This document shows positions 9,479 through 15,490 of a stretch of 60,477 bases of DNA, piece after piece; within the stretch, counting starts at the first letter, position 1; every line of letters begins with the position of its first letter. The notes below the pieces were generated by a model. It worked only from the letters and a program-made list of their open reading frames with translations, was not told where the DNA came from and made no database searches. Made by a program: the position numbers and the translations under genes. Location of the stretch: NCBI GenBank assembly GCA_039801725.1, contig JBDRVE010000007.1:1-60477 (forward strand), written 5' to 3'. This DNA is from a candidate division WOR-3 bacterium. Lineage in GTDB: Bacteria > Hydrothermota > Tepidihabitantia > Tepidihabitantales > DTDR01.

Positions 9479-9507
9479 TTGACTTTTCAAAAAATTTGAC
9501 TTAATAT
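9479..9507 (+). promoter_or_regulatory. Promoter of the YVTN lipoprotein gene
   Basis: TTGACT (9479-9484), 17-nt spacer, TAATAT (9502-9507). A GGGAGGG SD lies between the predicted start site and the ATG at 9533, so this one is a conventional leadered transcript. Confidence 0.6.
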
Positions 9508-9532
9508 CTTTTGAATTTAAAGGGAGGGTATT

Positions 9533-10516
9533 ATGAAAAGGATATTAGGTTTATTTGTGTTAATTATTTTATTATTCTTTATTAATTGTGGAAGAAGAAG
9601 TTTTTTTCCTAATCAGGTAATTGCGACAATTTCGGTAGGCCGAGGTCCTCAAGGAATTGGAGTTTTACCAAATGGACAATATTTATATGTAGCAAATTTC
9701 TATGAAAATACTGTTTCAGTAATTAGAGTTTGGGATAACCAAGTAATTACAACAATTCCTGTTGGTGATGGTCCGGATGGAATAGCAGTTTTACCTAACG
9801 GAGAGTATATGTATGTCACTAATCATCGTAGTGATGATGTGTATATCATCCGAACTTCTGATAATCAAGTTGTTGGTCGAATTGAAGTTGGTGATGGCCC
9901 AGAAGGGATAGTTATTTCGCCCGATGGTGAATATATTTATGTTACTAATCATCATAGCAACGATATTTCAGTGATTGAAGTGAGTTCTAATCAAGTGATA
10001 AATACAATTCCAGTAAGTAATGGTCAATTAGATTGGATAACAATTTCGCCAAACGGAAGATTTGCTTATGTTGCTGATTTTTTAAATGACTGTGTTTTTG
10101 TAGTCGATTTACAAAATAATCAGGTAACAACAACTATCCCTGTCGGTGATGGTCCACAAGGCATAACTATTTCTCCAAATGGTAATTATGTTTATGTATC
10201 TTGTGAATACGATAATAAAGTGGTGATTATTAGAACAAGTGATAATCAAGTAATTGGTAATATTCCTGTAGGAAGAGGTCCTTGCGATGCCCTTACCTTA
10301 TTACCTAATGGTAGATATCTTTATGTAGCAAATGGAAACGACAATAATGTATCAGTGATAAGAACAAGTGATAATAGTATTGTTTCTATAATTCCGGTTG
10401 GTGATCATCCCATCGGCGGAATTTGTGTTCATCCTTCCGGTGATTTTGTCTATGTTTCTAATTTATGGGATAATTCAGTTTCAGTTATTGGTCGTTCCTA
10501 TATTTATCCTTGGTAG
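9533..10516 (+). CDS. YVTN/YncE-type seven-repeat beta-propeller lipoprotein
   Basis: A 327-residue protein. The N-terminus, MKRILGLFVLIILLFFINC, ends in a lipobox-like ...FINC, so it is probably a lipoprotein anchored at the Cys near residue 19. It then has seven near-identical ~42-residue repeats of the form VIxTIPVGDGPxGIxxxPNG followed by xYVxNxxDNxVSVI, the YVTN propeller family. Such proteins are surface or periplasmic binding scaffolds; the ligand is unknown. A strong SD (GGGAGGG) sets the start. Its last 32 nt overlap the convergent glycosyltransferase gene. Confidence 0.9.
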   Translation: MKRILGLFVLIILLFFINCGRRSFFPNQVIATISVGRGPQGIGVLPNGQYLYVANFYENTVSVIRVWDNQVITTIPVGDGPDGIAVLPNGEYMYVTNHRSDDVYIIRTSDNQVVGRIEVGDGPEGIVISPDGEYIYVTNHHSNDISVIEVSSNQVINTIPVSNGQLDWITISPNGRFAYVADFLNDCVFVVDLQNNQVTTTIPVGDGPQGITISPNGNYVYVSCEYDNKVVIIRTSDNQVIGNIPVGRGPCDALTLLPNGRYLYVANGNDNNVSVIRTSDNSIVSIIPVGDHPIGGICVHPSGDFVYVSNLWDNSVSVIGRSYIYPW

Positions 10517-11627
10517 TTGATAGAAAAAAATAATATTCTAATTGTTTTTTGGATAAAATATCCCAGTTAAATTGTTTTGCCCATTCTTTTCCGTTTTCTC
10601 CTAAAAATTTTCTTAGATTTTTATCTTTAATTAATTTTAACATTGCCTCACTTAATTGATTTATATTATCTTTTTCAACCAAGATACCTGTTTTGTTATT
10701 AATCACTAAGGAATTTAGAGGCTCAATATTGGATACAATTATTGGTTTGCCACAAGCCTGGACTTCACAAGCAACCATACCAAAAGACTCAAAACGAGAA
10801 GGCATACAGATAAATAAAGAACTTTCAATAACTTCTTTCTTTTTTTCGCCATAAACTGCTGGTAATAATTTAACTTTATCTTCCAAATTTAAAGAAACAA
10901 TTAACTTTTCTATTCTTTTTTCATCCTTCCCTTTACCAACAATATATAAATCAGGTAAATCATTTTTTAATTCTAAAGTAAGGTTTTTATAAGCATAAAT
11001 AAGGGTATCAATCCCCTTTTGTTCAATATCATATCTACCAATAAAAAGAATATAATTTTCCTCTTTAGAAACAGAATCAAAAAGGATTTGTTCGACACCA
11101 TAAGGGATTAAAATAATATTTGCTTTTTTATTTATTTGATAGACTTCTTTTTTAATTACTTCTGAAACGGCAATAATATATTTAAAATTCTTAATTGCAA
11201 TATGTTCAAAAATATAAGAAAATAAACCTTGGATTTTTTTGAAAAATTTTCTATTTTTTATTTCATATTTAAAAAAGATATTTTGAAAAAGACCAATAAC
11301 CGGTCGCTTAGTGTATAAAAAAGCAAAAATTGGTGAATGACTAGAAAAATCTTCAATTAAGATATCATGAGGAATTTTTTTAATATAATAAGGAGCAAAA
11401 AGTGAATAAGTTAAGCGAGATAGAAAATAATTAAAGGGAAAACCGATTCTTATATATTTTATATTATCCTTTTTTTCTATTTTTTTACAATGAGGATAAG
11501 CACCAGTAATAATAGTAATAAAAATATTTTTGGGAAATCTACTATAAATTTCATAAGTTCTTATTGCCCCGCCACCACCACACCAAGGATTGCTTAAATC
11601 GTCATATATCAAATGTAAAATTTTCAT
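10485..11627 (-). CDS. GT4-family glycosyltransferase
   Basis: A 380-residue GT-B fold protein. The N-terminus has a glycine-rich nucleotide-region start (DDLSNPWCGGGGAIRTYEI). The C-terminal half carries the donor-binding features of GT4: FIGRYDIEQKGIDTLI, then the E-x7-E region around PSRFESFGMVACEVQACGKP. It probably transfers a sugar from a nucleotide-sugar donor onto a cell-surface glycan. It is not directly coupled to the second GT4 gene (286 bp gap), but both are on the same strand. Confidence 0.9.
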   Translation of the reverse strand: MKILHLIYDDLSNPWCGGGGAIRTYEIYSRFPKNIFITIITGAYPHCKKIEKKDNIKYIRIGFPFNYFLSRLTYSLFAPYYIKKIPHDILIEDFSSHSPIFAFLYTKRPVIGLFQNIFFKYEIKNRKFFKKIQGLFSYIFEHIAIKNFKYIIAVSEVIKKEVYQINKKANIILIPYGVEQILFDSVSKEENYILFIGRYDIEQKGIDTLIYAYKNLTLELKNDLPDLYIVGKGKDEKRIEKLIVSLNLEDKVKLLPAVYGEKKKEVIESSLFICMPSRFESFGMVACEVQACGKPIIVSNIEPLNSLVINNKTGILVEKDNINQLSEAMLKLIKDKNLRKFLGENGKEWAKQFNWDILSKKQLEYYFFLSTTKDKYRNDQ

Positions 11628-11913
11628 TCTCTATTTTATTAAAAACTAAGGATTTTGTCAATTTTAAAATTTCTGGTAACCAAAAGGGCATCTTTTTCGT
11701 TATATATATAGAGGAGAATTATAGTATTAAAGGAGACTTATTGTGATAAAAAGAGGGTTGTTAAATTAATATTTCTTAATTTAGAAGAGAAATTTAAAAG
11801 GAGGGTTTTAGGGTAGTTAATTAAACCATTAATTAATGTCTTTTATTACTGTTTCACAGAAGAGGAAGGTATTTCTTTAATTAAAATAGGGGACTGTATA
11901 GGAGATAGTATAG
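11628..11913. other. Intergenic region between two glycosyltransferase genes
   Basis: About 286 bp with no convincing coding frame. It contains two purine-rich SD-like tracts (AAAGGAGAC, AAAAGGAGGG) without a following ORF of useful length, an AT-rich palindromic patch (TTAATTAA repeated near 11818-11835), and at its right end the first copy of a 32-bp dispersed repeat. It may be the remnant of a small gene or an untranslated element. Confidence 0.4.
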
Positions 11914-11917
11914 TTAT
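11886..11917 (+). repeat. Dispersed 32-bp intergenic repeat, copy 1
   Basis: This segment starts ATAGGGGACTG, contains CTGTATAGGA and ends TATAGTTAT. It matches the segment at 48104-48137 on the opposite strand, with two mismatches and one single-base gap over 32 positions. It lies at the 3' end of the minus-strand glycosyltransferase gene and slightly overlaps its stop codon. Confidence 0.6.
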
Positions 11918-13110
11918 TTTTTTAAAGTTTCTTTGTAAAGGTCTTTCAAATCGTTAATAATCCTTTCCCAAGAGAAATTTTCTTTTACAAATCTATAACC
12001 ATTTTCTCCTAATTTTTGAGCTAATTCTTCGTTTCTTAGTATTTCTAATATCTTTTCTTTTAATATTTGAGGTTCTTTTTCAGGAACCAATATTCCATTT
12101 TCATAATCTTTTACAATATCTAAAATCCCGCCAACCGCCGAAGCAATAACTGGTTTTTTATAGACCATCGCTTCTAATAGTACAACACCAAGCCCTTCTG
12201 TATCGCCTCTTTCATCAATTATTGCCGGCAAAACAAATAAATCACAATTTTTATAATAATAAGCCAATTCTCTATCACTTACAAAGCCTTTAAATTCCAC
12301 ATAATTAGTGAGTTCTAATTCCTTTGTTAAGTTTTCTAAATTTCTTCTTTCGCTTCCATCACCAATAATAATAAGTTTTGCTTCTATTTCTTTTAATACT
12401 TCTTTTAATGCTAAAATTAAATAATTAACTCCTTTTCTTTTGACTAACCGACCAACAAATAAGATAGTTTTCTTATCAGATTTTTTCTCTTCTTTTTCTT
12501 CTGCTTTTTCTGCCAAAACTTTTACAGCAGCACCGAAAGGAATAATCTTAATTTCCCGAACATAGTATTTTTTTATTTCATTACTTGTATAGTTAGAAAT
12601 AGCCGTAATCTTATCACTTTTTTTGATAATAAATTTTATTAAACTTTTAATTAATGCTGATTTTAAAAATTTAAATTCCACGCCATAAAAACTACTTATC
12701 AATTTTGGTTTTTTGGAAGCAAAAAATTGGGAGATATAGGCAAAGAAAAAATGGGGAAGCGGCCAGTGGATATGAATGATATCGTATTTCTTTCTTCTCA
12801 ATAAAATTGCTAAATTTAAAATACCAAAAAAAAGATAAAAGATTAAAAGAAATTTATAAAAGAGCCCTTTTTTTAATCTATCCGGCACATTCTCTTCGTG
12901 AGTTAATCTTTCATGTTTTTTAAAAAAATATCGGAAGCGATAAACAGGGATATTAAAAATTTGGTGATTTTTTAGACCAAGATAACTGGAAGTAAAAACT
13001 TCACAATGAATATTTTCTTCGTTTAATCTTTTTAATGTTTCGGTAAGCCAAGGAGTAATAATATCTTTTTCGTTACGAGCAAAAGCAGTAGCAATGTGAA
13101 GAATTTTCAT
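11914..13110 (-). CDS. GT4-family glycosyltransferase
   Basis: A 398-residue GT-B glycosyltransferase. The N-terminal acceptor domain starts MKILHIATAFARNEKD and includes HIHWPLPHFFFAY. The C-terminal donor domain contains FVGRLVKRKGVNYLI, a GDGSERRNLE loop, and the E-x7-E-like stretch TEGLGVVLLEAMVYKKPVIA. An internal run of Lys/Glu (about residues 204-215) is a surface insertion. It lies 10 nt downstream of rpsT on the same strand and is probably read from the tRNA-Phe/rpsT promoter. Sugar specificity cannot be told. Confidence 0.9.
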   Translation of the reverse strand: MKILHIATAFARNEKDIITPWLTETLKRLNEENIHCEVFTSSYLGLKNHQIFNIPVYRFRYFFKKHERLTHEENVPDRLKKGLFYKFLLIFYLFFGILNLAILLRRKKYDIIHIHWPLPHFFFAYISQFFASKKPKLISSFYGVEFKFLKSALIKSLIKFIIKKSDKITAISNYTSNEIKKYYVREIKIIPFGAAVKVLAEKAEEKEEKKSDKKTILFVGRLVKRKGVNYLILALKEVLKEIEAKLIIIGDGSERRNLENLTKELELTNYVEFKGFVSDRELAYYYKNCDLFVLPAIIDERGDTEGLGVVLLEAMVYKKPVIASAVGGILDIVKDYENGILVPEKEPQILKEKILEILRNEELAQKLGENGYRFVKENFSWERIINDLKDLYKETLKK

Positions 13111-13119
13111 TAATAAAAT

Positions 13120-13380
13120 TTAAGAAAGGGAAGCAATATATTCGGCAAGTTTGCTTTTTATTCGAGCAGCCTTATTTTTATGGATAATACCTACTTTAAC
13201 TGCTTTATCAATAATTGATTGTACTTTAGGAAATAATTTTAATGCTTCTTCTTTATTGGTTATTTTTTTTAGCTCTTTAATAGCATTCTTTAATCTTTCT
13301 TTTCTTGCCTTATTTCTTAAATATCTTCTCCGATTCTGTCTTATCCTTTTTAATACCGAAAGACTTCTTTTCTTCGCCAT
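13120..13380 (-). CDS. rpsT: Ribosomal protein bS20
   Basis: An 86-residue, strongly basic helical protein, MAKKRSLSVLKRIRQNRRRY..., matching bS20 in length, in its basic N-terminus, and in the NKAARIKSKLAEYI C-terminal region. An upstream in-frame ATG at 13401 exists, but the ATG at 13380 has an SD (AGGAG) 5-6 nt upstream and gives the standard MAKK start, so it is preferred. The gene is 22 nt downstream of tRNA-Phe on the same strand and probably shares its promoter. Confidence 0.93.
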   Translation of the reverse strand: MAKKRSLSVLKRIRQNRRRYLRNKARKERLKNAIKELKKITNKEEALKLFPKVQSIIDKAVKVGIIHKNKAARIKSKLAEYIASLS

Positions 13381-13402
13381 TTTTACTCCTATTATTAACA
13401 TA

Positions 13403-13474
13403 TGCCAGGGCGCGGAATCGAACCGCGGACTCCCGGATTTTCAGTCCGGAGCTCTACCTCTGAGCTACCCTGGC
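13403..13474 (-). tRNA. tRNA-Phe (GAA)
   Basis: A full cloverleaf on the minus strand. The acceptor stem GCCAGGG pairs with CCCTGGC, the D-arm region is GCTCAGAGGTAGAGC, the anticodon stem CCGGA/TCCGG encloses loop CTGAAAA (anticodon GAA), and the T-arm is CGCGGTTCGATTCCGCG. The discriminator is A. CCA is not encoded. Confidence 0.95.
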
Positions 13475-13486
13475 ATATTTTTTATT

Positions 13487-13514
13487 ATTTTAAAAAAATT
13501 TTTCTTATTGTCAA
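13487..13514 (-). promoter_or_regulatory. Promoter of tRNA-Phe/rpsT, overlapping a divergent promoter
   Basis: Minus-strand TTGACA (13514-13509), 16-nt spacer, TAAAAT (13492-13487). Its -35 hexamer occupies the same bases as the -35 of the plus-strand UPF0158 promoter (TTGTCAA read on one strand is TTGACAA on the other). The predicted start is a few nt before the tRNA 5' end. Confidence 0.55.
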
Positions 13515-13536
13515 CAAGAAGATTATTGATTATAAT
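13508..13536 (+). promoter_or_regulatory. Promoter of the UPF0158 gene, leaderless geometry
   Basis: TTGTCA (13508-13513), 17-nt spacer, TATAAT (13531-13536), and 10 nt to the ATG at 13547. No SD. It shares its -35 bases with the opposite-strand tRNA-Phe/rpsT promoter. Confidence 0.55.
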
Positions 13537-13546
13537 TATAATTGAA

Positions 13547-13975
13547 ATGGAGAAAAAAGAAATCAGAATTAACAAACGTGATTTACTTTTTGTTTTACAG
13601 AAAAGATTACCGGAGATTGATTATTTTTTAGATTTGGAAAATGGCGAGATAATTCCTGTTTTTGAAATTACTAAAGAAGATTTTGAAAGATTACAAAAAA
13701 GTTTTCCTAATCGTTTTTATAAAATTAGTGCTTTTAGCGGAAAGGAGACTTTTTTTATTGTAAAAAACTTTGTTAATTTAATTAAAGATAAGAAAATAAG
13801 GGAAGAGATTATTAATAATCTTAAAGAAAAGGCAACCTATAAAAATTTTAAAGAGACGCTAAAAAAATATGATAAAGAGTGGCAGGAATGGCTATTATAC
13901 GAAAGAGAAGAACTTTTAAAATATTTTAAGAAGAAGATAGAAGAAAAATTTTCCTTAAATATTCATTTTGTTTAA
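13547..13975 (+). CDS. UPF0158-family protein
   Basis: A 142-residue protein starting MEKKEIRINKRDLLFVLQ. The pattern fits UPF0158: an early YFLDLENGEIIPV segment, a middle FIVKNFVNLIKDKKIREEI, then YKNFKETLKKYDKEWQEW and a C-terminal EELLKYFKKKIEE helix. No biochemical function is established for the family. The frame stays open upstream to 13151, but that part runs antisense through rpsT and tRNA-Phe. The ATG at 13547, just after a TATAAT box, is the sensible start. Confidence 0.8.
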   Translation: MEKKEIRINKRDLLFVLQKRLPEIDYFLDLENGEIIPVFEITKEDFERLQKSFPNRFYKISAFSGKETFFIVKNFVNLIKDKKIREEIINNLKEKATYKNFKETLKKYDKEWQEWLLYEREELLKYFKKKIEEKFSLNIHFV

Positions 13976-13985
13976 CCTCTGGTCA

Positions 13986-14000
13986 GTTAACACATTTACT
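13986..14000 (+). promoter_or_regulatory. Upstream box GTTAACACATTTACT
   Basis: This 15-bp sequence lies 8 nt upstream of the -35 hexamer of the 14045 gene. A 14/15 identical copy (one C/T difference) sits exactly 8 nt upstream of the -35 of the rplM promoter (35596-35610). Identical position relative to the promoter argues for an activator site or extended UP-like element. Confidence 0.5.
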
Positions 14001-14008
14001 TATCTTTC

Positions 14009-14036
14009 TTGACTTTTAAGAAATTTTTATTATAAT
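14009..14036 (+). promoter_or_regulatory. Promoter of the PKD/PQQ lipoprotein gene, leaderless geometry
   Basis: TTGACT (14009-14014), 16-nt spacer, TATAAT (14031-14036), and 8 nt to the ATG at 14045. No SD. Confidence 0.7.
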
Positions 14037-14044
14037 TCTAAACT

Positions 14045-15490
14045 ATGAAAAAATCGATAATGAGAGTTGTTCTGACGATAATTTTATTAATAGGTTTTTT
14101 CTGTAAAAAAAATCAGCCACCGGAATTAATAGAAGCAAATTTCCCATCAACTGGTAAAGTAAATGTGGTAGTTGATTTTAAACTAAAAGCCAAAGATCCG
14201 GAAGGAAAGGAAATAAGTTTTAAATTGGATTTTGGAGATAATAACCAATCAGGATGGTCTCCTTATATTCTTACTGAATCGGTGTATACGGATACTCATA
14301 CTTATCAAAATCCTGGTCAGTTTGACATTAATGTGAAGATAAAAGATATTGAAGGTAAAGAGACAGAATGGATAAAAATAGGTAAGATTGCTATTGCTCC
14401 TTTGGAAATAGGTGAAATTTTTTGGATTTTTACCTGTGAAAATAATGGAGAGACAGCGGCTTTTTATTCAACACCAATTATTGATGAGCAAGATAGTGTG
14501 ATTTATGTGGCGTGTGAATTTGGTCATTTACATGCAATTAAGTTTAATGGCATAGAAAAATGGCATTTTTCTCTTTTGGAAGAAGAAAGGGTAGTTTCTT
14601 CACCATTAATGGACGATTATAAATATATTTATTTTGTTACTGAAGAGGGTAAATTTCTTTCTTTAACCAAGGAAGGAAATCTTCGTTGGGAAAGAGATTT
14701 ATATAACAGTTTTTATGCATCGCCGGCTTTAGGAAAGTTTAATGAAATTTACTTGCAAAGTGAAGATAGTATTTTTGCTTTTAATAATACTGGTGAACTT
14801 CTTTGGACAAAAGGGGTTGCTGGTGGCAATAATTCACCAATTGTTGATGAAGAAGGTAATATCTATTTCGCAAGCGAAAAGGACAGTTCGATTTTTTCTT
14901 TTGATGCTAATGGTTGGTTAAGATTTGAATTTCGTTTTAATTCTCCAGTTGTTAATTCACCATTTTTTATTAATAGTAAAAAAATTCTTTTTGGTTTAGA
15001 AGATAATAGAATAATTTGCATTGATATTCTAGGAGAGACTTTGTGGTCAAGAAATTTAAATGAACCAATATTTTCTTCAGGTGTAGTATTAGATGATTCG
15101 GTTTTTTACTTAATTACCAAGTATGGAAGTATATTCCAAGGAGATGTTAATGGTAATTTTTTACCGATTATTTCAGTATCTTGTGATTTAACTTCTTCTT
15201 TAGTAATTTCCGAAAATAATTGTCTTTATTTTCGAGCGAGTTGGGAGGATGAAGAGTATGATACTTTATATGGCATTGACTTAAATGGTAATGTGATTTT
15301 TCGCACACCAATTCCTGGTGAAGACGAATCAGAAGATTGGGAGATTTTATCTTCACCAAAGGTTGGGCCAGATGGTACAATCTACATAAGCACAGCAAAA
15401 GGTTTATATGCAATCGTTGGCAAAGGAAAATCCAAAAATACTAGTTGGTATTCTTTTAGAAAAGATAATAGAAATACGGGAAGAAGATAA
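14045..15490 (+). CDS. PKD-domain and PQQ-like propeller lipoprotein
   Basis: A 481-residue protein. Its signal peptide, MKKSIMRVVLTIILLIGFFC, ends in a lipobox Cys at residue 20. Residues 25-115 form a PKD-like beta-sandwich (DFGDNNQSGW, then SVYTDTHTYQNPGQFDINVKI). Residues 125-470 are PQQ/BamB-like propeller repeats (such as AIKFNGIEKWHFSLL, LTKEGNLRWERDL, FNNTGELLWTKG). It is likely a periplasmic or surface lipoprotein. A BamB role is unlikely given the PKD domain. The stop overlaps the ileS start (TAATG). Confidence 0.85.
   Translation: MKKSIMRVVLTIILLIGFFCKKNQPPELIEANFPSTGKVNVVVDFKLKAKDPEGKEISFKLDFGDNNQSGWSPYILTESVYTDTHTYQNPGQFDINVKIKDIEGKETEWIKIGKIAIAPLEIGEIFWIFTCENNGETAAFYSTPIIDEQDSVIYVACEFGHLHAIKFNGIEKWHFSLLEEERVVSSPLMDDYKYIYFVTEEGKFLSLTKEGNLRWERDLYNSFYASPALGKFNEIYLQSEDSIFAFNNTGELLWTKGVAGGNNSPIVDEEGNIYFASEKDSSIFSFDANGWLRFEFRFNSPVVNSPFFINSKKILFGLEDNRIICIDILGETLWSRNLNEPIFSSGVVLDDSVFYLITKYGSIFQGDVNGNFLPIISVSCDLTSSLVISENNCLYFRASWEDEEYDTLYGIDLNGNVIFRTPIPGEDESEDWEILSSPKVGPDGTIYISTAKGLYAIVGKGKSKNTSWYSFRKDNRNTGRR

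Noticed and set aside
13151-13546. Upstream extension of the UPF0158 reading frame
   Set aside because: It runs antisense through rpsT and tRNA-Phe. The ATG at 13547 directly after a -10 box gives the normal family length.
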